A program made the translations under genes and the position numbers. Under the pieces are notes generated by a model. That model was not told where the DNA came from, did not search any database, and saw only the letters and a list, made by a program, of their open reading frames with translations. From Nocardioides sp. S5 (GTDB lineage: Bacteria > Actinomycetota > Actinomycetes > Propionibacteriales > Nocardioidaceae): a stretch of 64,000 nt of DNA. Below, piece by piece: positions 20,274 to 28,724 of the stretch; the stretch's first letter is position 1; the number at the start of each line of letters is the position of its first letter. The stretch lies in NCBI RefSeq assembly GCF_017310035.1, contig NZ_CP022296.1, forward strand, positions 2,294,001 to 2,358,000, given 5' to 3'.

Positions 20274-21162
20274 CGAAGACGCGGTGCGCGAGGTCGCTGT
20301 AGCGGCGATCGGAGAGCGCCCGGCCGGCGACGCGGTTGATCCGCGGGACCAGGCCCGGCGACCGGGAGCCGACGCGGCACAGCGCACCGAAGACCGTGTT
20401 CGCGACCAGCTCGTCCTCCCACCACGCCGCCAGGCGCGAGGGCGGCTCCTGCTCGCCGGGCTCGAGGTCGGTGCGGACGTTCTGCTTGACCACCATCGCG
20501 TCGGTGTGGGGGAACCAGTACATGTCGACGTGGTGCGCCGCAGCCACCATCTCGTCGTACGACGCGAGCGCGGCGTCCCACGTCATCGGTTGCTCGTGGG
20601 CCTCCACCACGAAGAGCGGCTCGACGTGGAAGCTGAGGCTCGTCAGGATGCCGAGGGCGCCGAGCCCGACGCGGGCGACGTCGAGGACGTCGGCGTTCTC
20701 CTCCGCCGACGCGCGCAGCACCTCGCCGGTGCCGGTGACCAGCTCGAGGCCGGCGAGCTGGGCCGAGAGGCCGGCGGCGGTGCCGCCCGTGCCGTGGGTG
20801 CCGGTCGACGTGGCGCCGGCCAGGGTCTGCTCGGCGATGTCGCCCATGTTGTGCAGCGACAGGCCCAGGCGCTCGAGGGCAAGGTTGAGGTCCTTCAGCG
20901 GGGTGCCGGCGCGAGCGGTCACGGTCATCGCCTGTCGATCGACCTCGACGACGCCGCGCATAGCGTCGGGACGCAGCATCGTGTGCTCGGGGGCGGCGAT
21001 CGCGGTGAACGAGTGCCCGGTGCCGGTCATCTTGACGGTGGTGCCGGCCTCCCGCGCGTGGCGTACGGCCTCGACGACCGCCTCGACGGACGCCGGCGTC
21101 GCGACCTCGCGGGGAGCCGCCTCCTCGAGGCCGGACCAGTTGCGCCAGCAGGTCGCCGTCAT
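19852..21162 (-). CDS. FAD-linked sugar-lactone oxidase (D-arabinono-1,4-lactone oxidase family)
   Basis: A 436-residue flavoprotein. The FAD-binding PCMH domain is N-terminal, with TGTGHSFTAIA containing the His that covalently holds FAD in relatives, and TSTGTHGTG downstream. The C-terminal ALO domain ends with HWGKVHTRAAADLAPVYDRFDDFLAMRD (only HWGK is the diagnostic core). Such enzymes oxidise aldono-lactones or, in actinobacteria, various sugar derivatives. ATG 21162 overlaps the MFS stop (ATGA), so the two form one transcript. The physiological substrate is not predictable. Confidence 0.9.
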   Translation of the reverse strand: MTATCWRNWSGLEEAAPREVATPASVEAVVEAVRHAREAGTTVKMTGTGHSFTAIAAPEHTMLRPDAMRGVVEVDRQAMTVTARAGTPLKDLNLALERLGLSLHNMGDIAEQTLAGATSTGTHGTGGTAAGLSAQLAGLELVTGTGEVLRASAEENADVLDVARVGLGALGILTSLSFHVEPLFVVEAHEQPMTWDAALASYDEMVAAAHHVDMYWFPHTDAMVVKQNVRTDLEPGEQEPPSRLAAWWEDELVANTVFGALCRVGSRSPGLVPRINRVAGRALSDRRYSDLAHRVFVSPRRVRFREMEYAVPREVGLDVLRECRRVIEASDWRIAFPVEVRTAPADDVPLSTSHGRDSLYLAFHVPADTDHRPYFGGLEPLLREAGGRPHWGKVHTRAAADLAPVYDRFDDFLAMRDRLDPDRVFANPYLRRVLGV

Positions 21163-22355
21163 GAGCGAACGGTAGCCAATGTGCGCGACGGCCGGGCCGC
21201 CTGCGCGGCGAGCGCGCCGAGCACGCCGCCGGCGAGTGCCACGGCGTAGGCCGCCGACGCCCCGCTGTGGTCCACCACGAAGCCGGCGATGCTCGCGCCC
21301 GGTGCGACGCCGGCGACGATCCCGGTGTGCAGGATCGCCATGCCTTCGGTCAGCCGGCCCGAGGGCACGCCCTGCTCCACCATCGTCATCGCGCCGATCA
21401 TCGTGGGCGCGATGGCGAGCCCGCCGACGAGCAGCACGACGGCCATCAGGGGGATCGAGGAGACGAACATCAACGGCGCCATGGCCAGCGCCATCGCCGC
21501 CGAACCCCATCGCAGGCGGACGTCCGGCCCGCTGCGCCACGCGATCGCGCCGGTGACGAGGCCCGCCAGCAGGCTGCCGAGCGACCACGCGGCCAGCAGC
21601 CAGCCGGCGGCCCCGCGCTGGCCCTGCTCCTCCGCGAACGCGACGGTCGTGACCTCCGCGGCCCCGAACAGGGCGCCGAGGGTGAGGCAGACGAGTGCCA
21701 ACGGCAGCACCAGCCGCCACGGCATGGGCGGCTTCGGTCCGCCGCTGGTCGAGCTGCGACCGGCCGGGGGCTCCGTGCGCCGCTGCACGGCGAAGGCGTA
21801 GGTCCCGAGCACGCCGCTGACGAGGGCGAAGGTGAGCCCGGCGACGGGGTGGTAGCCGGTGGCCAGCAGCGTGACGAGCACCGGGCCGACCACGAAGACG
21901 ACCTCGTCGAGCACCGCCTCCAGCGCGAAGGCCGTCTGCTTCTCGCCCGGCTCGTCGAGCAGGTGCGACCAGCGGGTCCGCACGCTCGCGCCGACCTGGG
22001 GGAGCGAGGCGCCCGCCAGGGCGGCGAAGACGTAGGTCCACACCCGCCCCCAGTCCTGCTCGACCGCCGTCATCATCAGCGCCAGCCCGACGCCGAAGAC
22101 GGAGATCGCGAGGGGGAGGACGCGCGACTGGCCGAAGTGGTCGACCCACCGGCCGTGCAGCACGGCGAAGGCTGCCTCGGCCAGCACGAAGACGGCGGCG
22201 ACCGTGCCGGCGAGCCCGTAGGAGCCGGTGCGCTGCTGGACGAGCAGCACGATGCCGAGACCGACCATGGAGATGGGCAGGCGCGCGACGAGGGCGGCGC
22301 TGCTGAAGGCGAGGGCACCCGGGCGCCTGAGCACCCGGGCGTAGGAGTCGAGCAT
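21159..22355 (-). CDS. MFS transporter, 12-TM
   Basis: A 398-residue major facilitator with about twelve hydrophobic spans, a short N-terminus (MLDSYARVLRRPGALAFSS) and DHFGQSRVLPL in the cytoplasmic loop after span 2. It resembles the uncharacterised MFS proteins often placed next to hemH and suhB in actinobacteria. It is divergent from hemH, with -10 boxes for both in a 33-nt gap, and is co-transcribed with the lactone oxidase. Substrate unknown. Confidence 0.85.
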   Translation of the reverse strand: MLDSYARVLRRPGALAFSSAALVARLPISMVGLGIVLLVQQRTGSYGLAGTVAAVFVLAEAAFAVLHGRWVDHFGQSRVLPLAISVFGVGLALMMTAVEQDWGRVWTYVFAALAGASLPQVGASVRTRWSHLLDEPGEKQTAFALEAVLDEVVFVVGPVLVTLLATGYHPVAGLTFALVSGVLGTYAFAVQRRTEPPAGRSSTSGGPKPPMPWRLVLPLALVCLTLGALFGAAEVTTVAFAEEQGQRGAAGWLLAAWSLGSLLAGLVTGAIAWRSGPDVRLRWGSAAMALAMAPLMFVSSIPLMAVVLLVGGLAIAPTMIGAMTMVEQGVPSGRLTEGMAILHTGIVAGVAPGASIAGFVVDHSGASAAYAVALAGGVLGALAAQAARPSRTLATVRS

Positions 22356-22362
22356 CGAGGTG

Positions 22363-22368
22363 ATGGTA
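22363..22368 (-). promoter_or_regulatory. -10 box (TACCAT) for the MFS gene
   Basis: TACCAT on the minus strand, 7 nt before ATG 22355. It sits 8 nt from the oppositely directed hemH box, so the two polymerase sites must overlap. Confidence 0.45.
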
Positions 22369-22376
22369 GGCCCGCC

Positions 22377-22382
22377 TAGGCT
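22377..22382 (+). promoter_or_regulatory. -10 box (TAGGCT) for hemH
   Basis: TAGGCT, 6 nt, ATG 22389; predicted leaderless. Confidence 0.5.
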
Positions 22383-22388
22383 GGCGCC

Positions 22389-23501
22389 ATGAATCCTGCG
22401 GGACCCGACGTGAAGCCGTACGACGCGCTGCTGGTGCTCTCCTTCGGAGGCCCCGAGAAGCCCGAGGACGTGGTGCCGTTCCTGGAGAACGTCACCCGCG
22501 GGCGAGGCATCCCCCGCGAGCGCCTGGAGCAGGTCGGGGAGCACTACTTCCTCTTCGGCGGCAAGAGCCCGATCAACGACCAGAACCGCGCGCTCATCGC
22601 GGAGCTGGAGAAGGACCTCGCCGACCAGGGGATCCACCTGCCGGTCTACTTCGGCAACCGCAACTGGGACCCCTACCTCGCCGACACGCTCGCGCAGATG
22701 ACCGCCGACGGCGTGCAGCGGGCCGCGGTGTTCGCCACGTCGGCGTACTCGTCGTGGTCGTCGTGCCGGCAGTACCGCGAGAACCTCTTCGACGCCGTCG
22801 AGCAGGTCGAGGGTGCGCCGCGCCTGGACAAGCTGCGGCAGTACTACAACCACCCCGGCTTCATCGAGCCGGCCGTCGACGCCTGCCTCGCGGCGCTCGC
22901 AGAGCTCCCCGACGACGGTGACCGGGCCCGCCTCGTCTTCGTCACCCACTCGATCCCGACCGCGATGGCCGAGACCAGCGGCTCCGAGGACCCCCTGGGC
23001 CAGCCCCGCGAGGCCTACGTCCGCCAGCACCGCAGCGCCGTCGACGAGGTCGCTCGGCGGGTGCACGAGGCGACGGGTCGCGCCCACCGCCACGATCTCG
23101 TCTACTGCTCGCGCTCCGGTGCGCCGTCGACGCCGTGGCTCGAGCCCGACGTCAACGACCACCTCGAGGAGCTGGCCACCGACGGTGTGAGCAGCGTGGT
23201 GTTGATGCCGATCGGCTTCGTCTCCGACCACATGGAGGTCATCTACGACCTCGACACCGAGGCGATGGAGACCGCCGAGCGCCTCGGCATCGCGGCCGTG
23301 CGCGCCGCGACCGCCGGGGTGGACCCGCGCTTCGTCGCGATGGTGCGTGACCTGCTCCTCGAGCGCGCCGCAGCGGAGCGGGGCGAGGCTCCCGAGCGGC
23401 CGGCCGTGGGCTCGATGCCGGCCGGTCCGGACGTCTGCGGGGCGGGCTGCTGCCCCAACCCGCGCGGTCCGCGCCCCGCCCTGTGCGGTCGCGACTCGTG
23501 A
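22389..23501 (+). CDS. hemH: ferrochelatase (coproporphyrin III type)
   Basis: A 370-residue ferrochelatase that inserts Fe2+ into the porphyrin. [22 protein letters not shown] is the start of the domain; the metal-site His is in FVTHSIP and the glutamate region is [12 protein letters not shown]. Actinobacterial features are present: an internal Cys in SWSSCRQY and a C-terminal cluster [11 protein letters not shown], the ligands of the [2Fe-2S] centre in mycobacterial HemH. Actinobacteria use the coproporphyrin-dependent route, so the enzyme is functionally CpfC. The stop overlaps the inositol monophosphatase start (GTGA). Confidence 0.94.
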   Translation: MNPAGPDVKPYDALLVLSFGGPEKPEDVVPFLENVTRGRGIPRERLEQVGEHYFLFGGKSPINDQNRALIAELEKDLADQGIHLPVYFGNRNWDPYLADTLAQMTADGVQRAAVFATSAYSSWSSCRQYRENLFDAVEQVEGAPRLDKLRQYYNHPGFIEPAVDACLAALAELPDDGDRARLVFVTHSIPTAMAETSGSEDPLGQPREAYVRQHRSAVDEVARRVHEATGRAHRHDLVYCSRSGAPSTPWLEPDVNDHLEELATDGVSSVVLMPIGFVSDHMEVIYDLDTEAMETAERLGIAAVRAATAGVDPRFVAMVRDLLLERAAAERGEAPERPAVGSMPAGPDVCGAGCCPNPRGPRPALCGRDS

Positions 23502-24310
23502 GCCCTGCGGATCCCGCCGCCCTGCGGGACCTGGCCCGCGCCGTCGCCCACGAGGGCGCCGCGCTGGCCCGGCAGATGCGAGTCGGCGGCATCGACGTCG
23601 CCGACACCAAGACGAGCGCCGTCGACGTGGTCACCGAGGCCGACCGGGCCGTGGAGGTGCTGGTGCGCGAGCGCATCACGGCCGCGCGTCCCGACGACGC
23701 GATCCTCGGCGAGGAGGGCGACGACCGGCCCGGCATCAGCGGAGTGCGGTGGGTCGTCGACCCGATCGACGGCACCGTCAACTACCTCTACGGCCTGCCC
23801 GACTGCGCGGTGTCCATCGCCGCGGAGGTCGACGGCGAGGTCGTGGCCGGCGCCGTGGTCGCCATCCCCACCGGCACTGAGTACGCCGCCGCCCGCGGCC
23901 TCGGCGCCACCCGGGACGGTGCCCCCATCGGCGTACGCCCCACCCCGCCGCTGGCCGAGCGACTGGTCCTCACCGGCTTCGGCTACCAGCGCGCCGTCCG
24001 CGAGCACCAGGCCGCATGCGTCGCGCGGCTGCTGCCCGAGGTGCGTGACATCCGCCGCATGGGCTCGTGCTCGCTCGACCTGTGCCATGTCGCCGAGGGC
24101 AGCGCCGACGCCTACGTCGAGGCCGGTCCGCAGCCGTGGGACTGGTCGGCCGGCGGTCTCGTGCTGCGCGAGGCGGGGGGTCGCTTCGAGCTCCTCGACG
24201 GCACGATGACGCTTCCCGGGTTTCCCCGGCGCAACGTCGTCGTGGGGGCTCCCGCGCAGGGCTGGGGCACCTTCGTCGAGGCCCTGCAAGGCACCGGCTT
24301 CCTCGCCTGA
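23498..24310 (+). CDS. suhB: inositol monophosphatase family protein (SuhB-like)
   Basis: A 270-residue Mg2+-dependent phosphatase. Metal-binding motifs are [15 protein letters not shown] and the C-terminal PWDWSAGGL. It dephosphorylates inositol-1-phosphate or related phosphates such as fructose-1,6-bisphosphate or histidinol phosphate. The GTG at 23498 overlaps the hemH stop. The position before DUF4193 and dut is that of suhB (Rv2701c) in M. tuberculosis, which supports the symbol. Confidence 0.9.
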   Translation: MSPADPAALRDLARAVAHEGAALARQMRVGGIDVADTKTSAVDVVTEADRAVEVLVRERITAARPDDAILGEEGDDRPGISGVRWVVDPIDGTVNYLYGLPDCAVSIAAEVDGEVVAGAVVAIPTGTEYAAARGLGATRDGAPIGVRPTPPLAERLVLTGFGYQRAVREHQAACVARLLPEVRDIRRMGSCSLDLCHVAEGSADAYVEAGPQPWDWSAGGLVLREAGGRFELLDGTMTLPGFPRRNVVVGAPAQGWGTFVEALQGTGFLA

Positions 24311-24538
24311 AGGGGTGGCCCGCGTCACGCCCGGACGGGTGGCGTCCGCCGGGCTGGACCACGGGTGCCACGCCGGGAATAGCGGGACGTCGTGCACTGT
24401 TCAGGCGACACGTTGCGGACCGGCTCACCACGGAGGCGGTTCATGGTGCACAATCTGGCGCCGACGACGAGCAACAACTCGGTCTCACGCCCGTGCCGAT
24501 CCGGCCGGTCTGAGCCACTGCATGGGGAGAGGGATTCG

Positions 24539-24829
24539 ATGGCCACCGACTACGACGCACCGCGCAAGTCCGAGGAGGACCAGAGCGAGGAGAGCATCGA
24601 GGAGCTCAAGGCCCGCCGCCACGACAAGAACTCCGGCAAGGTCGACGAGGACGAGACCGAGGCGGCCGAGTCCTTCGAGCTTCCCGGTGCCGATCTCTCG
24701 CACGAAGAGCTGGCGGTCGAGGTCATGCCGCGGCAGGACGACGAGTTCACCTGCATGAGCTGCTTCCTGGTGCACCACCGCTCGCAGCTGGCCGATGAGA
24801 AGAAGCTCATCTGCCGCGACTGCGTCTGA
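24539..24829 (+). CDS. DUF4193 zinc-ribbon protein
   Basis: A 96-residue acidic protein with a C-terminal zinc ribbon: FTCMSCFLVHHRSQL...KLICRDCV, two CxxC pairs. The family is nearly universal in actinobacteria (Rv2699c) and sits beside dut; its role is not established. The ATG at 24539 is preceded by GGGGAGAGGG. The 228-nt gap upstream of it (24311-24538) holds no gene that I can support and presumably contains its promoter and 5' leader. Confidence 0.92.
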   Translation: MATDYDAPRKSEEDQSEESIEELKARRHDKNSGKVDEDETEAAESFELPGADLSHEELAVEVMPRQDDEFTCMSCFLVHHRSQLADEKKLICRDCV

Positions 24830-24846
24830 GCAGACCACGTACGACG

Positions 24847-24884
24847 CACAGCGCCCGCCCCTCGCACGAGGGGCGGGCGCTGTG
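24847..24884. terminator. bidirectional terminator hairpin
   Basis: Two 18-nt arms (24847-24864 and 24867-24884) are perfect reverse complements around a 2-nt centre, almost all G/C. It lies between the convergent DUF4193 and DUF4235 genes, so it can stop both transcripts. There is no T tract, as usual in high-GC actinobacteria. Confidence 0.8.
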
Positions 24885-24902
24885 ACGTGCGGGAAGGTGC
24901 GC

Positions 24903-25229
24903 TCAGGAGCTGGCGGCAGGGGCCTTCGAGGCGTCCTGTCCGTCCTTCGCCAGCTGCGGGGGCAGGTGCCCGGTGGACTTGGCGTAGTAGCCCGCCGCGC
25001 GACGTGCCGCCAGCATCCGGACCACGCCGATCATGGTGCCGCTCACGGCCGCCCACATGACCGCCTCGCCGAGCCCGACGTCGGGGTCCGCCGGGTTGGT
25101 CGGCGGGTTCTTGCCGGTGGTGGCGCGCCACGTGGTGTTCAGCCCCTTCTTGGCGATCGCCGCCGCGCCGATCGCAGCGACGAGCGAGAACGCGGAGAAG
25201 AACTTGCTGGAGGAGTCCTGGGAAGCCAT
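24903..25229 (-). CDS. DUF4235 small membrane protein
   Basis: A 108-residue protein with two hydrophobic segments (about residues 11-25, FSAFSLVAAIGAAAI, and 56-72, AVMWAAVSGTMIGVVRM) joined by a GKNPPTNPADPDVGL linker, the pattern of DUF4235. Members are small inner-membrane proteins of unknown role, abundant in Nocardioides and Streptomyces. ATG 25229 has a TAGGGT box 6 nt upstream. This gene has no counterpart at this position in M. tuberculosis, so it looks like a lineage-specific insertion in the conserved block. Confidence 0.85.
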   Translation of the reverse strand: MASQDSSSKFFSAFSLVAAIGAAAIAKKGLNTTWRATTGKNPPTNPADPDVGLGEAVMWAAVSGTMIGVVRMLAARRAAGYYAKSTGHLPPQLAKDGQDASKAPAASS

Positions 25230-25235
25230 GCACGC

Positions 25236-25241
25236 ACCCTA
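25236..25241 (-). promoter_or_regulatory. -10 box (TAGGGT), predicted leaderless
   Basis: TAGGGT on the minus strand, 6 nt before ATG 25229. Confidence 0.5.
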
Positions 25242-25250
25242 TCCAGCGTC

Positions 25251-25697
25251 TCAGCGCGTCCGCGTCGCCTCTAGGGCTGAGACGAGGGCGTCGGGCCGCC
25301 GACAGCTGATCAGCCAGTAGGGAGTGGGATCGGCCGGGTCGGTGATGTCCACCCGCACGCCGCGCTTGAGGTAGGGCCGCAGGAGGAGGTAGGCGCGGGC
25401 GTCGGCGTCCACCCCGGCCTGGCGGCGTACGCCGTCCGCGTCGAGGGCGGTCGCTGCCCCGACGTGCTCGAGGCCGATGTGCGCCCGGCCGGCCCGCAGG
25501 GTGCGTCCGTCGACCGAGACCTTCGGGCTGCCGTAGGTGCCGAGCAGCGCCACGAGCAGTGCCAGCGCGACCGCCGTGACCGACCACGCGACGACCTCGG
25601 GCGTCGCGGCCAGCACCGCCAACCAGAGCGACGCCACGAGCATGGTGCCCTGCACCCACCAGCGCAGCGGGACGGTGAGGCGTTCGGCGTAGTCCAC
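25251..25697 (-). CDS. DUF3093 membrane protein
   Basis: A 148-residue protein: a short N-terminal [15 protein letters not shown] segment, two adjacent transmembrane spans (about 19-55), then a soluble part with [29 protein letters not shown], whose DPxDPTPYWL core identifies DUF3093. Its divergent pairing with dut is conserved across actinobacteria (Rv2698/Rv2697c). The GTG at 25697 is chosen because TAGGCT lies 7 nt upstream. Function unknown. Confidence 0.88.
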   Translation of the reverse strand: MDYAERLTVPLRWWVQGTMLVASLWLAVLAATPEVVAWSVTAVALALLVALLGTYGSPKVSVDGRTLRAGRAHIGLEHVGAATALDADGVRRQAGVDADARAYLLLRPYLKRGVRVDITDPADPTPYWLISCRRPDALVSALEATRTR

Positions 25698-25704
25698 GCC
25701 GCAG

Positions 25705-25716
25705 AGCCTATAGATT
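25705..25716. promoter_or_regulatory. abutting divergent -10 boxes for DUF3093 and dut
   Basis: On the minus strand TAGGCT (25705-25710) is 7 nt before GTG 25697. On the plus strand TAGATT (25711-25716) is 8 nt before GTG 25725. The two hexamers touch, so only one polymerase could occupy the site at a time. Confidence 0.5.
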
Positions 25717-25724
25717 CTCTCCTC

Positions 25725-26213
25725 GTGCCCGACGCCCACCTCACGCCCGAGCCCCAGCTCGACATCCAGCTCGACATCCAGGTCGTGCGGCTCGACCCCG
25801 ACCTGCCGCTGCCGTCCTACGCCCACCCGGGCGACGCGGGCGCGGACCTGCACACCACCGTGGACGTCACCCTCGCCCCCGGTGAGCGGGCCCTGGTGCC
25901 GACGGGCATCGCGGTCGCGCTGCCCGACGGCTACGTCGCGCTGGTGCACCCGCGCTCCGGGCTCGCGGCGCGCCACGGGTTGTCCATCGTCAACACCCCC
26001 GGCACCGTGGACGCGGGCTACCGCGGTGAGGTGAAGGTCCTGCTGATCAACCACGACCCCGTCGAGCCGGTCACGCTGCGCCGCGGCGAGCGCATCGCCC
26101 AGCTGGTGGTGCAGCGCTTCGAGCGGGCGCGCTTCGTCGAGGTGGGGGTGCTGCCCGAGTCGGTGCGGGGCGCCGGGGGCTACGGTTCTACTGGTACGGG
26201 TGTGCGCGCATGA
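25725..26213 (+). CDS. dut: dUTP diphosphatase
   Basis: A 162-residue trimeric dUTPase, hydrolysing dUTP to dUMP and PPi to keep uracil out of DNA. All five motifs are visible: [40 protein letters not shown] and [11 protein letters not shown], the last being the flexible nucleotide-capping tail. The N-terminus carries a short repeated LDIQLDIQ segment. The GTG at 25725 is supported by the TAGATT box 8 nt before it. Confidence 0.95.
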   Translation: MPDAHLTPEPQLDIQLDIQVVRLDPDLPLPSYAHPGDAGADLHTTVDVTLAPGERALVPTGIAVALPDGYVALVHPRSGLAARHGLSIVNTPGTVDAGYRGEVKVLLINHDPVEPVTLRRGERIAQLVVQRFERARFVEVGVLPESVRGAGGYGSTGTGVRA

Positions 26214-26252
26214 GTCCTGCGCGCCTCGGACCCATCGACAAGGAGTGCTGAC

Positions 26253-26891
26253 GTGAAGTTCCGCCGCAAGGCAGAGGCCACCGACCCGGCCGTGACGGCC
26301 GACGACGCAACCACCGCCGCGGACGAGCCGACCCCTGCCACGACGGCGTCCGGGCCGTTCGACGTCTCGGAGGTGGAGGGCGACGGCATCGATCGCGCCG
26401 ACCTCGGCTCGGTGCTGGTGCCCGCGATCGCCGACCGCGAGCTGCGGCTGCAGGTCGACGAGCAGAGCGGTCAGGTGCGGGCCGTGATGCTCGCCGGCCA
26501 GGACGGCGCCGTCGAGTTCCAGGCCTTCGCCGCGCCGCGCAACGGCGACCTCTGGTCCGACGTCCGACCGCAGATCGCGGCCGACATGGCGCGTCGCGGT
26601 GGCCACGCCACCGAGCGTGAGGGCCGCTGGGGCACCGAGCTCGTCTGCGCGATGCCGGTCCAGCGTCCCGACGGCACCGCCGCCACCCAGCCCTCGCGCA
26701 TCATCGGCATCAACGGCGAGCGCTGGATGCTCCGCGCGTCGTTCCTCGGACGGCCGGCCGTCGAGCCCGACGCCGCCTCGGAGTGGGAGGACGCCCTCGC
26801 CCAGGTCGTCGTACGCCGTGGCGAAGGCGCGATGCCGGTCGGCGAGCCGCTGCCGGTGCGCCTGCCGGACGACGCCCGCCGGGTGAGGTGA
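26253..26891 (+). CDS. DUF3710 protein
   Basis: A 212-residue cytoplasmic protein with a low-complexity Ala/Thr/Asp N-terminus (residues 8-35) and a DUF3710 core including DLGSVLVPAIADRELRLQ and GERWMLRASFLG. It follows dut as Rv2696c does in M. tuberculosis. The GTG start at 26253 has AAGGAG 7 nt upstream. The stop overlaps the next gene's GTG. No biochemical function is known for the family. Confidence 0.9.
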   Translation: MKFRRKAEATDPAVTADDATTAADEPTPATTASGPFDVSEVEGDGIDRADLGSVLVPAIADRELRLQVDEQSGQVRAVMLAGQDGAVEFQAFAAPRNGDLWSDVRPQIAADMARRGGHATEREGRWGTELVCAMPVQRPDGTAATQPSRIIGINGERWMLRASFLGRPAVEPDAASEWEDALAQVVVRRGEGAMPVGEPLPVRLPDDARRVR

Positions 26892-27262
26892 GCCCAGCCG
26901 TGGCCGAGAAGAGCCGCCTGCGACAGGCGCTGTCGAAGTGGGCCGACAGCTCGGAGGCCCACCAGCGTGACCTGCGCCAGTCGCAGACCAGCGACGAGGC
27001 CGTGTGCATCTCCGAGGCTCCCGAGCGCGAGCACGTCGTGGTCAACGGAGTGGTCCGCACCGTGACGCTGCGCCCCCGCGGGGGCGTCCCCGCCCTGGAG
27101 GCCGAGCTCGACGACGGCTCCGGGGTCATCACCGTCGTGTGGCTCGGGCGACGCCGGATCTCCGGCATCGGCCCCGGCCGGGCGATGACCGTGGCCGGGT
27201 GCATCGGTCGCCAGAGCGGTGTGCCGATCATGTTCAACCCCCGTTACGAGCTGCGCCCGTGA
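26888..27262 (+). CDS. OB-fold nucleic-acid-binding domain protein
   Basis: A 124-residue protein. After a charged helical lead, residues 48-124 form an OB fold (VVNGVVRTVTLRPRG...VITVVWLGRRRISGIGPGRAMTVAG), similar to the anti-codon-binding or RecG wedge-type OB domain. GTG 26888 overlaps the DUF3710 stop (GTGA); a second GTG at 26900 is possible. It matches the position of Rv2694c in the conserved dut block. It may bind RNA or DNA; no enzyme motif is present. Confidence 0.85.
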   Translation: MSPAVAEKSRLRQALSKWADSSEAHQRDLRQSQTSDEAVCISEAPEREHVVVNGVVRTVTLRPRGGVPALEAELDDGSGVITVVWLGRRRISGIGPGRAMTVAGCIGRQSGVPIMFNPRYELRP

Positions 27263-27990
27263 GCGAGCCGACGCAGAAGACCGCCGCCACGGCCGACACC
27301 GACACGGTCGAGGCCGTGGTGCGCCATCAGCTCTCCAGGGCCCTCGGTGGGCGCCGGGGCATGGCCGAGGCGGCCGTCCCGACGATCCTGTTCACGCTCG
27401 TCTGGCTCACGATGCGCGACCTCGACACCGCGATCTACGTCAGTGTCGGCGCGGCGCTGGTGCTGCTCGTGATCCGGCTCGTGCAGCGCTCGACCGTGCA
27501 GTTCGTGGTCAACGCGCTGTTCGGCATCGCGATCGGGTGGTACTTCGTGCACCGATCCGCCGCGGCCGGCGGCTCCGAGCAGGACCAGGCGCTGGCCTAC
27601 TTCCTGCCCGGCATCCTCTACAACGGCGGCTACGCCCTGGTGCTGGGATTCACGTGCATCATCGGGTGGCCACTGGTCGGCTTCATGGTCGGCAGCATCA
27701 CCGGCGACCCGACGGCCTGGCACTCCGACCGGCAGGTCGTGAAGCTCTGCAGCCGCCTCACGTGGCTGCTGGTCGCCCCCTGCGTGCTCCGCGTGGTCAT
27801 CCAGGCGCCGATCTGGCTCGCCGGCAGCTCCGGGTCGATCGACCCCGACGCCGCCGTCGCGGCGCTCGGCGTGCTCAAGATCGCGCTGGGCTGGCCGCTC
27901 CAGCTGGCCGCGCTGGGCACCATGGTGTGGCTGCTCTCGCGCAACCGGACACCGGTCACGCCGGCTGCCGGCGACGCGACGCCTGCCTGA
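27259..27990 (+). CDS. DUF3159 integral membrane protein
   Basis: A 243-residue membrane protein with about six hydrophobic spans, beginning with LGGRRGMAEAAVPTILFTLVW and including FFVHRS-like and GWPLVGFMVG segments typical of DUF3159. GTG 27259 overlaps the OB-fold gene stop. It closes the dut-DUF3710-OB-DUF3159 operon and is convergent with the trkA pair. Function unknown; conserved association with K+-related TrkA genes is suggestive only. Confidence 0.87.
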   Translation: MSEPTQKTAATADTDTVEAVVRHQLSRALGGRRGMAEAAVPTILFTLVWLTMRDLDTAIYVSVGAALVLLVIRLVQRSTVQFVVNALFGIAIGWYFVHRSAAAGGSEQDQALAYFLPGILYNGGYALVLGFTCIIGWPLVGFMVGSITGDPTAWHSDRQVVKLCSRLTWLLVAPCVLRVVIQAPIWLAGSSGSIDPDAAVAALGVLKIALGWPLQLAALGTMVWLLSRNRTPVTPAAGDATPA

Positions 27991-28026
27991 CGGCGCACGT
28001 CCTCCTGACGGCGTACGCCGCTGCGC

Positions 28027-28692
28027 TCAGCGGTGGCCGGGGGAGAGCAGCTGCTCGAGCTCGGTCTCGACCTCGGTCGGGACCACGAAGAGCAGCTCGT
28101 CGCCGGACTCCAGCGGCTGCTCGGCGTCGGGGGTGTAGACCTGCCCGTCGCGCAGGATCGTCACCAGCGCGCAGTTGTCGGGGAAGGGCACCAGCCCGCT
28201 CGGGGTCCCGACGTAGGGGGAGTCGGCCGACAGGGTGAGCTCGACCAGGTTGGCGTTGCCCTGGCGGAAGGTGAACAGGCGCACGAGGTCGCCGATGGAG
28301 ACGGCCTCCTCGACCAGGGCCGACATGATGCGGGGGGTGGAGACGTTGACGTCGACGCCCCACGCCTCGGTGAAGAGCCACTCGTTGTTGGGGTGGTTGA
28401 CCCGCCCCACCGTGCGCGGCACGCCGAACTCGGTCTTGGCGAGCAGCGAGGTCACCAGGTTGGCCTTGTCGTCGCCGGTCGCGGCGATCACGACGTCGCA
28501 CTTGCCCAGCTGCGCCTCGGCGAGGGAGGACAGCTCGCAGGAGTCGGCCAGCAGCCACTCCGCGTGCGGGACCCGTTCGGGGCGGATCGCCGACGAGCTC
28601 TTGTCGATGAGCAGGACCTGGTGTCCGTTCTCGATCAGCTCCCGGGCGATCGAGCGACCCACGGCTCCGGCTCCGGCGATGGCGACGCGCAT
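28027..28692 (-). CDS. TrkA-type potassium regulatory protein (CeoC-like)
   Basis: A 221-residue peripheral regulator: RCK_N Rossmann domain (MRVAIAGAGAVGRSIARELIENGH with GxGxxG, acidic LLIDKSS at the end of strand 2) binding NAD(H), and a C-terminal RCK_C domain from about residue 135 to the end. The downstream neighbour of the other TrkA protein, as in Rv2691-Rv2692 (ceoB-ceoC). Together they gate K+ transporters. The ATG at 28692 lies 32 nt after the other trkA stop. Confidence 0.9.
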   Translation of the reverse strand: MRVAIAGAGAVGRSIARELIENGHQVLLIDKSSSAIRPERVPHAEWLLADSCELSSLAEAQLGKCDVVIAATGDDKANLVTSLLAKTEFGVPRTVGRVNHPNNEWLFTEAWGVDVNVSTPRIMSALVEEAVSIGDLVRLFTFRQGNANLVELTLSADSPYVGTPSGLVPFPDNCALVTILRDGQVYTPDAEQPLESGDELLFVVPTEVETELEQLLSPGHR

Positions 28693-28724
28693 GTGTGGTG
28701 CTCCTGCTTCAGTCGGGGGTCGGG

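Noticed and set aside
24311..24538. A gene in the 228-nt gap before DUF4193
   Set aside because: Short frames here have no ribosome site, no family resemblance and weak codon bias.
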